NCBI RefSeq assembly: GCF_005222805.1
Contig: NZ_STGC01000005.1
Coordinates: 1,775,651 to 1,839,650, forward strand
Length of the DNA stretch: 64,000 nt
Reading direction: 5' to 3'
From: Devosia sp. FKR38
GTDB lineage: Bacteria; Pseudomonadota; Alphaproteobacteria; Rhizobiales; Devosiaceae
In this document: positions 8,044-17,167 of the stretch, in pieces
Layout of the letters: the number at the start of each line of letters is the position of its first letter
How positions within the stretch are numbered: the stretch's first letter is position 1
Translations under genes and position numbers: made by a program
The notes under the pieces: model-generated
What the model saw: the letters and a program-made list of their open reading frames with translations, nothing else
What the model was told of the DNA's origin: nothing
Database searches by the model: none

Positions 8044-9816
8044 TTAGCGGATCATGTTCAGCGCTTCTTGCAGCATCTTGTCGGCGGCGCTGACGATGCG
8101 CGTGCCGGCCGCATAGGCCTGCTGCGTCACGATCAGCTTGGTGAACTCGTCCGAGATATCGGTATTGGAGGCTTCCAGTGCGCCACCGATGATGCCCGAA
8201 CCGGAAAGGTCCAGGATCGCTTCGCCCGATTCCGAAGTGGTGGAGAACACGCCACCATCCAGGCGCTTGAGCTGGTTGATGGCGTTGAACTGCGCCGTCA
8301 CCACCTGCGCCATGTCGATGCGCTCGCCGTTGGAGTAGGTCGCCACCACGCGGCCGCTGTCGTTGATGGCCACCGACACGAATTCGCCAGCGCCATAGCC
8401 GTTCTGGTTCAGCGTCGACACATTCACCGTGCCGTTGACGTCGGCGAACTGGGAAATGCCGTTGGTGTCGTGCTTGAGCTCGACATTGCCGATCGACACG
8501 CCATTGATGGTCAGATTGTTCAGCGAGGTCGACGACACACCCGGAGGGGCCAGCGAGCCAGCAGCGCCAAAGGTGTAGGTCTGGCCGGTATTGGTCCACA
8601 TCGGCGAGCTGCCCTTGGCCGCGCTATCCGACATGTAGAACAGGTTCCAGGTGTCCTTGCCGCCCGAGGCCGCGCTGTCCACCTTGGCCCAGCGCATCTG
8701 CACGTTCGCCGGCGCACCGTTGGAGGCATAGACCGTGATGGCGCCACCGGCCACCGAGTTGGACTTGAACAGCGTATCGTCGCTGGCCGCGATCGTGGTG
8801 ACTGTGGGACGAGTCGGAGCGCTGGATTCGCTCGGATTGGTCAGACCCAGGGCCGCGAGCTGGGCCGGGGTACCGCCAGTCACCGAGAACTTGGCATGAT
8901 AATCACTGCCCAGGTTGATGCGCAGATTGCCGGCATTGATGTCGATCACGGCGCTGGCCGCCGCCGGGCCGCCTGCAGAGCGCAGGGAGGCCTGCATGGT
9001 CGCCAGCACGCTGGCAACCGTGCCCGGCGCCGTCGTGATATCGATCGCCTGGCGGCCGCTTGCTGCCGCACCACCATTGGTGAATTCGAATGTGGTGGCG
9101 ATGCCGTTGACGTTGAGCGACACGGTGCTGCCGACGGTGAACACCGTATTGGCCGCATTGCCGCCGGTCAGGGCACCACCGGTCATCGCCGCCGAGGTGG
9201 ATGCGCCCGCATAGCCGGAATAGGAGTTCGGCTCCATCAGCTCGCTGTTGTAGACCGTGGCATTGTAGTTGGTGGTCTTGGGCAACTGCGGCAGGTTGGC
9301 CTGGTAGTTGATGCGATTGGTCACCTGCGCCGGCAGGAAGGCGTTGGAGAGCTTGATCACTTCGGGCACCGAGCCCGAGATATTGCCCGTGGTGGTGTCG
9401 ATCGGCAGACCCTTGAGGTAATAGCCAGCGCCATTGACCAGCAGACCATCCTTGTCGATCTCGAAGTCGCCGCGACGGGTGTAGAAATTGGTGCCGGCAA
9501 ACACCGAATTGCCGTCCGACTGGCCAATCTTGGGCTCAACCACAAAGAAGCCATTCGAGTTCAGCGCCACAAAGGTCTCGCTGGACACCGTCTTGATATC
9601 GCCCTGCACGTCATTGGTGCCGCGCGACTGCGCCAGCACGGCGCCCGGAACCTGACGCTTCAGCGGCGCATCGGGGATCAGGTCGAGGAAGTCGGTCTCA
9701 ATGCGCTTGTAACCCGTGGTCTGCGAGTTCGCGATGTTGCCCGAGATGTTTTCCAACGCGTGCGACTGCGCCCTGAGACCGGTCACCGCACTGGAAAGAG
9801 CGCCATAAATACCCAT
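8044..9816 (-). CDS. flgE: flagellar hook protein FlgE
   Basis: FlgE (590 aa, the same size class as Caulobacter FlgE) polymerises into the hook. It starts MGIYGALSSAVTGLRAQS and has the rod/hook signature ENISGNIANSQTTGYKR, GFFVV in the first beta domain, and the C-terminal DISDEFTKLIVTQQAYAAGTRIVSA helix (read here in parts). A beta insertion around residues 195-280 contains a VSLNVNG strand and an NLRINLG strand, resembling the modules in the flagellins. A near-consensus sigma-54 promoter lies 53-69 bp upstream, which is the expected class for hook genes in Caulobacter-type hierarchies. Confidence 0.93.
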   Translation of the reverse strand: MGIYGALSSAVTGLRAQSHALENISGNIANSQTTGYKRIETDFLDLIPDAPLKRQVPGAVLAQSRGTNDVQGDIKTVSSETFVALNSNGFFVVEPKIGQSDGNSVFAGTNFYTRRGDFEIDKDGLLVNGAGYYLKGLPIDTTTGNISGSVPEVIKLSNAFLPAQVTNRINYQANLPQLPKTTNYNATVYNSELMEPNSYSGYAGASTSAAMTGGALTGGNAANTVFTVGSTVSLNVNGIATTFEFTNGGAAASGRQAIDITTAPGTVASVLATMQASLRSAGGPAAASAVIDINAGNLRINLGSDYHAKFSVTGGTPAQLAALGLTNPSESSAPTRPTVTTIAASDDTLFKSNSVAGGAITVYASNGAPANVQMRWAKVDSAASGGKDTWNLFYMSDSAAKGSSPMWTNTGQTYTFGAAGSLAPPGVSSTSLNNLTINGVSIGNVELKHDTNGISQFADVNGTVNVSTLNQNGYGAGEFVSVAINDSGRVVATYSNGERIDMAQVVTAQFNAINQLKRLDGGVFSTTSESGEAILDLSGSGIIGGALEASNTDISDEFTKLIVTQQAYAAGTRIVSAADKMLQEALNMIR

Positions 9817-9868
9817 GAGATACTCCGTAAACCCCGTTTGCGCCTTCAGACGCGTTCATCCCTCTAGA

Positions 9869-9885
9869 AGCAAACGCAGTGCCAA
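9869..9885 (-). promoter_or_regulatory. sigma-54 promoter of flgE-flgK-flgL
   Basis: On the minus strand the sequence reads TTGGCACTGCGTTTGCT. This matches the sigma-54 consensus TGGCAC-N5-TTGCW with GG and GC exactly 10 bases apart. Transcription would start about 12 bases beyond the GC, near 9858, leaving a leader of about 42 nt to the flgE start. The element overlaps a 20-bp perfect inverted repeat (9873-9880 with 9885-9892). Confidence 0.85.
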
Positions 9886-10044
9886 CTGCGTTGATCATTG
9901 ATTCTGTTGGGTAATTTGCCATTCTTGAGCGTCAGAGACGGCCTTGAGCGGCAGAAGAGTCCGAGCGCACGGCAGAAATTGCCGCACGCTTGTGGTCAGC
10001 TGTGCCATGCAGTATGGGGAAAGGCCTGTGTTTCGGGGCCCGCC

Positions 10045-10911
10045 ATGCTGTTCCAGTCTGCCGATGAGTTCATCCAGTCGCCGCGTCGCGCCGTGACCGT
10101 CTTCGGCATGGCCGGGGTGGGCAAGACCCGGCTGTCCGCCATGCTGCGGGCGTCCAACTGGTTCCATTATTCGGCCGATTATCGCATCGGCACGCGCTAC
10201 ATGGGCGAGGCCATCGTCGACAATTTCAAGCGCGAGGCCATGAAGGTCCCCTTCCTGGCCCAGCTCCTGCGCTCGGACTCGATCTACATCTCGTCCAACC
10301 TGACCTTTGGCAATCTCGATCCGCTGTCGAGCTATCTCGGCACGCCCGGCAATCCGGACCGTGGCGGCCTGCCGCTGGTCGAATACCAGCGCCGCCAGGA
10401 GCAGCATCGCGTCGCCGAAATCGCCGCCCTGCAGGACGTGCCGCACTTCATCGAGCGCGCCAAGGCGCTCTATGGCTATGACAATTTCATCGCCGATACC
10501 GGCGGTTCGCTGATCGAGGTCATCGACCCCACCGACCCCGAGGACCCCGTGGTGCGCACGCTGGCGGCCTCCACCGCCCTGCTCTACATCCGCGGCACCG
10601 GCAAGGATGCGGCCGAGCTGGTGCGGCGCTTCAAGCAGAGCCCCAAGCCGATGTATTACCGGCCGCAGTTCCTTGTTGAGAAATGGGCCGAATACAAGCT
10701 GATCAACGGCATTGCCGAGGATTGCGACGTCGATCCCTCCGGCTTTGGCGCCTGGGGCTTTGAGGCCCTGCTGCACGATCGTCTGCCGCGCTACCAGGCG
10801 CTGGCTGACAATTTTGGCTACACCGTCGAGGCCTCCGACCTGGCCATGGTGCGCGACGGCGATGAGTTCATCGATCTGATGGCGGCGGCGATCGAGCGGC
10901 GAATGCGATAG
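10045..10911 (+). CDS. P-loop ATPase of unknown role
   Basis: This 288-residue protein has a clear Walker A motif near the N-terminus (GMAGVGKT, residues 21-28) followed by LSAMLR. The rest is mixed alpha/beta with RIGTRYMGEAIVDNFK, a FIADTGGSLIEVIDP segment and ALLYIRGTGKDAAEL. It resembles soluble proteins annotated only as ATPase in alphaproteobacteria, and I do not know a function. The start was placed at the ATG at 10045 because the Walker A is then positioned normally; upstream codons look non-coding. It stands between the flagellar hook operon (divergent) and metA (68 bp downstream, same strand). Confidence 0.8.
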   Translation: MLFQSADEFIQSPRRAVTVFGMAGVGKTRLSAMLRASNWFHYSADYRIGTRYMGEAIVDNFKREAMKVPFLAQLLRSDSIYISSNLTFGNLDPLSSYLGTPGNPDRGGLPLVEYQRRQEQHRVAEIAALQDVPHFIERAKALYGYDNFIADTGGSLIEVIDPTDPEDPVVRTLAASTALLYIRGTGKDAAELVRRFKQSPKPMYYRPQFLVEKWAEYKLINGIAEDCDVDPSGFGAWGFEALLHDRLPRYQALADNFGYTVEASDLAMVRDGDEFIDLMAAAIERRMR

Positions 10912-10979
10912 CGCGATCTCCTGTTGGAGACGCGCACCGCTTGAATCGCTTCCTCATCATCGCCACCTAAGAGGCTGCC

Positions 10980-11891
10980 ATGCCTATTCGAATTCCCGAC
11001 AACCTGCCCGCCCGCAAGACCCTCGAAGACGAGGGCGTCAATGTCATGGACTCCACGCGCGCCGCGCGGCAGGACATCCGCCCGCTCGAGATCGGCCTGC
11101 TCAACCTGATGCCCAACAAGGAGCGGACCGAGACCCAGTTCGCCCGGCTCATCGGCGCGACGCCGCTGCAGGTCGACCTGACCCTGGTCCGCGTCACCGA
11201 GCACCAGTCCAAGAACACCTCCGAGGACTATCTGCGCAGCTTCTATAGCACCTGGGAGGAAGTGCGCGGCCGCAAGTTCGACGGCCTGATCATCACCGGC
11301 GCGCCGGTTGCCCACATCCCCTTCGAGGAGGTGCGCTACTGGCCTGAGATGGTCGAGATCATGGATTGGACACAGACCAATGTGCACCACACCATGTTCA
11401 TCTGTTGGGGCGCCCAGGCGGCGCTACACCATTTCCACGGTGTCCGCCGCTACCGCACGCCCCACAAGGCGTTCGGCGTGTTCCGGCATGATGTGGTCAA
11501 TCCGCGCTCGCCCTATCTTCGTGGCTTCTCCGACCGCCCCATGGTGCCGGTGTCGCGCTACAACGACATCGACCGCACGACGCTGGGGCCGAACCTCGAA
11601 GTGCTGATCGACAATAGCGAGATTGGCCTGTGCATGCTGGGCGATGCCAAGCACCGCGCCGTGCACTTCCTCAATCACCTCGAGTACGACAATCGCTCGC
11701 TGGCCGATGAGTATGAGCGCGACGTCAAGGCCGGCCTCGATACCCCGCCGCCGGCCAATCTGTTCCCCAATGGCGACACCACCGCCCAGCCGGAAAACCG
11801 CTGGCGCAGCCACGCCCATCTGCTGTTCCAGAACTGGATCAACGAGATCTATCAGACCACGCCATACGACATGAACGAGATCGGGCGCTGA
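10980..11891 (+). CDS. metA: homoserine O-acyltransferase MetA
   Basis: MetA activates homoserine with acetyl- or succinyl-CoA as the first step of methionine synthesis. The 303-residue protein is colinear with E. coli MetA. The catalytic Cys is C142 (FICWGAQA), and the His/Glu partners are H233 and E235 (LNHLEYD). Residue 111, which in studied family members is Glu for acetyl-CoA or Gly for succinyl-CoA, is Ala here ([10 protein letters not shown]), so the acyl donor cannot be read off. An AGAGG site lies 6 bases before the ATG. I saw no SAM-II riboswitch in the 68-bp upstream gap. Confidence 0.93.
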   Translation: MPIRIPDNLPARKTLEDEGVNVMDSTRAARQDIRPLEIGLLNLMPNKERTETQFARLIGATPLQVDLTLVRVTEHQSKNTSEDYLRSFYSTWEEVRGRKFDGLIITGAPVAHIPFEEVRYWPEMVEIMDWTQTNVHHTMFICWGAQAALHHFHGVRRYRTPHKAFGVFRHDVVNPRSPYLRGFSDRPMVPVSRYNDIDRTTLGPNLEVLIDNSEIGLCMLGDAKHRAVHFLNHLEYDNRSLADEYERDVKAGLDTPPPANLFPNGDTTAQPENRWRSHAHLLFQNWINEIYQTTPYDMNEIGR

Positions 11892-11907
11892 CACCGCCCA
11901 GTCCCTC

Positions 11908-11930
11908 GGGCCCCGCGTGCAGCGGGGCCC
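11908..11930 (+). terminator. GC-rich hairpin after metA
   Basis: A 9-bp perfect stem GGGCCCCGC/GCGGGGCCC has a GTGCA loop. It lies 16 bases after the metA stop and lacks a real T-tract, so termination efficiency is uncertain. Confidence 0.5.
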
Positions 11931-11983
11931 ATTGCACACGCCGCACAAATCCCTATCTTCCGGTCTGATCGAGAGACCCGCGC

Positions 11984-13435
11984 GTGCCCCAACCTCCCAC
12001 GACCATTGTCGACGAACTGGGCATTGCCCTGGCCAATATGGCCGATGCCGCCACAGGGGCCTTTACCCCCACGCTGCGCCTGGGCGTCACCGGCCTCAGC
12101 CGGGCCGGCAAGACCATCTTCATCACTGCCCTGGTGCACAATCTGCTGACCGGCGGACGCATGCCCGGCTTCACGCCGCTGGCCGAAGGCCGTTTCATCG
12201 GCGCCCGGCTGGCCGAATATCCTGACGCGACCATCCCGCGCTTTGCCTATGAGCAGCACCTCGAGACCCTGACCGGCAAGAACCCGGCCTGGCCAGAGGG
12301 CACGCGCCGCATCTCGCAACTGCGCCTGGTGCTGAAGTATCAGTCCCGCCACTGGTACAATGGCCTGCGCGGCCCCTCGACGCTTAATCTCGATATAGTC
12401 GACTATCCCGGCGAATGGCTGCTCGACCTGCCGCTGCTGGGTCTGAGCTTTGCCCAGTGGAGCGCCGAGGCGCTGGAGCGCGCCCGCCGTCCCGGTTCCG
12501 CCACCGAGGCCGGCCCCTTCCTCGCGCAACTGGCCGAGATCGACACCGCCAAGCCCGCCAATGACCCCGATGCCGAACGGCTGGCCACCAGCTTCACCGA
12601 CTATCTGCGCCGCAGCCGCGAGGATGGCGCACTCTCCACGCTGCCGCCGGGGCGCTTCCTGCTGCCGGGTGATCTCGAAGGCTCGCCGGCCCTGACCTTT
12701 GCGCCCTTGCCGCCCCCGGCAACACCCAGCCGCCACGGCAGCCTCTACGCCATGCTGGAGCATCGCTACGAGGCCTATAAGGCCCAGGTGGTGCGCCCCT
12801 TCTTCCGCGACCATTTCGCCCGCCTCGACCGCCAGGTCGTGCTGGTCGACACACTGCGCGCCCTTAATGCCGGCCCAGCGGCCGTCGCCGATCTGGAAAC
12901 GGCGCTCACCGCCGTGCTGGCCTGCTTCCGCCAGGGCGAGGCCAATGCCCTGCTGCGCCCCTTCGCGCGGCGCATTGATCGCATCCTGTTCGCCGCCACC
13001 AAGGCCGATCACGTCCACCACACCAGCCACGATCGCCTGGGCGCCATTCTCAATCGGCTGGTCGCCAATGCCAGCAAGCGCGCCCGCTTTGCCGGCGCCG
13101 ACACACGCTCGCTGGCCATCGCCGGCCTGCGCGCCACGCGCGAGGGCACCATTACAGAGGCCGGAGAAACCCTGCCCACGCTGATCGGCACGCCGATGCA
13201 GGGCGAGACCCTGGATGGCGTCACCTATGACGGCAAATCGGAAATCGCCTTGTTTCCCGGGGACTTGCCGGAACGACCCGATTCACTATTCGAGGATGGC
13301 ACGCCCGTGGCGCTCAACTTCCTCCGCTTCGCGCCGCCGGCCCGCATCGAGCGCAATGCCAGTGGCGATGTGGTGCTGCCCCATATTCGCTTCGATCGCG
13401 CCCTCGACTATCTGATCGGAGACTGGCTCGCATGA
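11984..13435 (+). CDS. ycjX: YcjX-family P-loop protein (DUF463)
   Basis: This is a 483-residue member of the YcjX/DUF463 family of P-loop GTPase-like proteins, which in enterobacteria lie next to the phage-shock genes. The Walker A is GLSRAGKT (residues 37-44), DIVDYPGEW supplies a switch-like D-x-x-G region and ATKADHV resembles the TKxD guanine-specificity motif. The start is GTG at 11984, preceded by GAGAG. The stop overlaps the start of the next gene (ATGA), so it is coupled to ycjF. The family function is unsettled, with a role in envelope stress assumed. Confidence 0.88.
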   Translation: MPQPPTTIVDELGIALANMADAATGAFTPTLRLGVTGLSRAGKTIFITALVHNLLTGGRMPGFTPLAEGRFIGARLAEYPDATIPRFAYEQHLETLTGKNPAWPEGTRRISQLRLVLKYQSRHWYNGLRGPSTLNLDIVDYPGEWLLDLPLLGLSFAQWSAEALERARRPGSATEAGPFLAQLAEIDTAKPANDPDAERLATSFTDYLRRSREDGALSTLPPGRFLLPGDLEGSPALTFAPLPPPATPSRHGSLYAMLEHRYEAYKAQVVRPFFRDHFARLDRQVVLVDTLRALNAGPAAVADLETALTAVLACFRQGEANALLRPFARRIDRILFAATKADHVHHTSHDRLGAILNRLVANASKRARFAGADTRSLAIAGLRATREGTITEAGETLPTLIGTPMQGETLDGVTYDGKSEIALFPGDLPERPDSLFEDGTPVALNFLRFAPPARIERNASGDVVLPHIRFDRALDYLIGDWLA

Positions 13436-14442
13436 AACGCCCCATCGCCCGTCCCGTATCCGCTGACCGCGACGACAGCATCACCATCCGCGCGCCCCGC
13501 GCCTTCGCGCCCGATGCGGTCGAACTGGCTGAACCGGTCTTCGACCCGACGGACGAGACCGCGCTGGTCGCCCCGCCCATCCGCCGCATGAGCTGGTGGG
13601 GCCGCCTGCTCTGGAGCACCGGCGGCATCCTGGTCTCCGCCGGCCTGGGCCTAGCGGCCGATCGGCTGATCCGCGACCTGTTTTCTGCCAATCCCTGGCT
13701 GGGCTGGCTGGGCATCGGCGTGCTCGGGCTGTTCCTGCTGGCCGCCTTGGCCCTGGCCATCCGCGAGGCCTATGCCCTGCGGCGCCTGCGCGCGCTGGAT
13801 GCCCTCAAGCGCGAAGCCGCGCTGGCCGTCGCCGACAATGATCCGCACAAGGCCCACCGCATCGCCGAGCATCTGCTGGGCATCTATGGTCCGCGCGCCG
13901 ATCTGGCCCGGGCTCGCCAGAGTGTCAGCGAAAACCTGCCGCATCTGTTCGATGGCCACGAGATTGTCGCCATGGCCGAGCGCAGCCTGATGGCGCCGCT
14001 CGACGCCCGCGCCAAGGTGTTGACCGCGGCGTCAGCCCGGCGCGTCGCCCTGGTCACGGCGGTCTCGCCGCGCGCCCTGGTCGATATTGCCTTCGTCGTC
14101 TATGAGAGCATCCGCCTGGCCGGCGCCATTGCCGCGCTCTATGGCGCCCGCCCAGGCTTTTTTGGCTTCTGGCGGCTCACGGGGGCCGTTCTGGCCCATC
14201 TGGCCGTCACGGGTGGCCTGGTGCTCACCGATGGCATTGTCGAGCAACTGGTGGGCCAGGGCATCGCCGCCAAGCTCTCCGCCCGGCTGGGCGAAGGCGT
14301 GGTCAATGGCCTGATGACGGTGCGGGTCGGCATCGCCGCCATGCGGGTGGTGCGGCCCCTGCCCTTCGACACCCAGCCGCAGCCGGTGGTGCGGGATTTC
14401 ATTCCAGAGCTGACGCGCCTGGCCGGCGACGTCGCCAAATAG
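13432..14442 (+). CDS. ycjF: YcjF-family membrane protein (DUF697, TIGR01620)
   Basis: This 336-residue inner-membrane protein is the usual partner of YcjX. A disordered N-terminal 45 residues is followed by two transmembrane segments (about 48-68 and 78-103). A cytoplasmic helical stretch follows (KAHRIAEHLLGIYG), then a C-terminal hydrophobic DUF697 domain with IAALYGARPG and IAAMRVVRPLPF. It overlaps ycjX by 4 bp. The pairing of a P-loop protein with a DUF697 membrane protein points to a membrane-bound complex, but no substrate is known. Confidence 0.87.
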   Translation: MKRPIARPVSADRDDSITIRAPRAFAPDAVELAEPVFDPTDETALVAPPIRRMSWWGRLLWSTGGILVSAGLGLAADRLIRDLFSANPWLGWLGIGVLGLFLLAALALAIREAYALRRLRALDALKREAALAVADNDPHKAHRIAEHLLGIYGPRADLARARQSVSENLPHLFDGHEIVAMAERSLMAPLDARAKVLTAASARRVALVTAVSPRALVDIAFVVYESIRLAGAIAALYGARPGFFGFWRLTGAVLAHLAVTGGLVLTDGIVEQLVGQGIAAKLSARLGEGVVNGLMTVRVGIAAMRVVRPLPFDTQPQPVVRDFIPELTRLAGDVAK

Positions 14443-14454
14443 GCCGGCTCTCGG

Positions 14455-14774
14455 TCAGTCCTTGGCGGCGCTCGGCGCCAGCGTCAGCTTGAGGCCGTCG
14501 AGGGCATCGCTCATCAGGATCTGGCAGCTGAGGCGCGAATTGGGCCGCACGTCACCAACGCTGTCGAGCATGTCCTCTTCCTCGTCGCTCGGCGGGCCGA
14601 CCACGTCGAGCCAGTCCTTGTCGACATAGACATGGCAGGTGGCACAGCTGAGCGCGCCACCACATTCCGCCTTGATGTTGAGGCCCCAGTCACGGATGAC
14701 CTCCATCACGCGCCAGCCCTCGAGCCCTTCGAGCTCGTGGTCAACGCCGGCCTGGTCGGTCACAAGGATCTTCA

Positions 14775-14775
<1 letters not shown>
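14455..14775 (-). CDS. 2Fe-2S ferredoxin, adrenodoxin type
   Basis: This 106-residue plant/adrenodoxin-fold ferredoxin binds a 2Fe-2S cluster through C38, C44, C47 and C84 (pattern C-x5-C-x2-C...C). The acidic EEEDMLDSV segment is the usual docking surface. Its start overlaps the stop of the ferredoxin reductase by one base (TAATG), so reductase and ferredoxin are made together. With cysI and cysH upstream in the same direction, it is the likely electron carrier for sulfite reduction. It closely resembles the ferredoxin at 20763. Confidence 0.92.
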
Positions 14776-15833
<1,058 letters not shown>

Positions 15834-15892
15834 TCATCCATTGGGGGAAAGTTCGGCGCGTCCGTATCCCTGACGGACGCGCTCCACTTAGC

Positions 15893-17167
15893 TCAGGATA
15901 CGCGGCGAAGAAAGGGGCGCGTACCCACCGGCACTTCGGTGACGCCGACCGGCTGGTAGAACAGGGCCACTTCCGGCAGGCGGTTCTCGACCAGCGCAGC
16001 GCGGGTCGGCTCATGCGTCACCACCAGGGCCGACACGCCGCAACGGCGCATCAGCGGAATCTGATCCTGCAGCACATCGCCTACCGCTCGGATTTCATTG
16101 GCGAATTTATAGCGCTCACGCAGCAGGCGAGCCGTTGAATAGCCGCGCCCGTCAGTGAAGGCCGGGAACCTGATGGCGATGGAAGCAAAGCGGCCGAGAT
16201 CGTCGGCCACGTCCTCGATCTTGTCGCCCGGCACCACCAGCAGCCCCAGGGGATGCGGATTGGCCAGGAAGGCATCGCGATTGGCGAGAAAGACTGCAAC
16301 CGGAACATGGGTATAGCTGGCCGAGGCCGGCGCGAAGGTCTCTTCCCACTCATGGAACGGATCGGCAATGAAGGCGCCGTCTTTCCAGAGCGTGTGGCGG
16401 GTCGCGGCGGTCATGGGAGAAGCGATCGCTCCGTTGAAGTCGAAATGGATGCCGCACTCTTTCTTGTTGAGGCCGCGCCAGCGTCCGGCGCGGGGATCCT
16501 CACCATCGGCCACCACCGAGGTGCAGGGCGCACAGCCGATGGACTTGTAGCCTTTCGAGAACAGCGGATGCTCGGGCAGTCCGTGGTCGATCTTGTACTG
16601 GTTGACATCGGCATCGGTAAAGTAGGCCAAAGGGTTGACCTTGATGCGATCATCGCTTGTCAGCTCGAAATGCGGCAACACGCCGCGCTCCTTGGTCTGG
16701 AAGCGCTTCCGCCCGGTGACCCAGCCACCATACTGCTCGGTGATCGGCTCCAGCGGCTCGGTCTTGCGAATATGGCAGCAGCTATCGGGATCGGTCTCCC
16801 ACAGCGTGCCATGCGGATCGAAGCGCTTGACGTCCTGCTCATTGGGATGAATGGCGTGCACATTGAGCAGGCCGAGATGGCCCTTGAGCGTCTCGACATA
16901 GTCGAGCGTCTCCTGGAAATGCTTGCCCGTCTCGAGGAAATAGACCGGCAGGCTGGGGTCCACCTGCGCCACCAGATGCAGCAGCACAGCAGAATCGGCG
17001 CCAAACGACGAGACAATGGCCAGATCGCCCGGCAACACTTCGGTCGCGGCGAGGCGCAGCACGCCCACCGCGTCCATCTCGTCGAACATGCCGTTGAGCG
17101 AGACAATGCCCAGCGCGCGCAGCTTGTCATGCGCCGCGGGAACGTGAACCGGCTTAGGCTGCGCCAT
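15893..17167 (-). CDS. cysH: CysH adenylylsulfate reductase fused to DUF934
   Basis: Residues 1-250 form CysH, which reduces activated sulfate to sulfite. SSFGADSAVLLH is the PP-loop. C130, C131, C212 and C215 (CC...CxxC) ligate a 4Fe-4S cluster, which marks an APS reductase, and C238 (KKECGIH) is catalytic. Residues from about 252 to 424 are a full DUF934 domain (FPAFTDGRGYS; LLRERYKF; RAVGDVLQDQIPLMRRCG). DUF934 is normally encoded as a separate gene next to cysI. Here there is no stop codon, although M252 could serve as an internal start. The true start at 17167 overlaps the cysI stop by 14 bp. Confidence 0.9.
   Translation of the reverse strand: MAQPKPVHVPAAHDKLRALGIVSLNGMFDEMDAVGVLRLAATEVLPGDLAIVSSFGADSAVLLHLVAQVDPSLPVYFLETGKHFQETLDYVETLKGHLGLLNVHAIHPNEQDVKRFDPHGTLWETDPDSCCHIRKTEPLEPITEQYGGWVTGRKRFQTKERGVLPHFELTSDDRIKVNPLAYFTDADVNQYKIDHGLPEHPLFSKGYKSIGCAPCTSVVADGEDPRAGRWRGLNKKECGIHFDFNGAIASPMTAATRHTLWKDGAFIADPFHEWEETFAPASASYTHVPVAVFLANRDAFLANPHPLGLLVVPGDKIEDVADDLGRFASIAIRFPAFTDGRGYSTARLLRERYKFANEIRAVGDVLQDQIPLMRRCGVSALVVTHEPTRAALVENRLPEVALFYQPVGVTEVPVGTRPFLRRVS

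Noticed and set aside
10912..10979. SAM-II riboswitch before metA
   Set aside because: The 68-bp gap lacks the A/U-rich pseudoknot core of SAM-II, and I find no matching stem.
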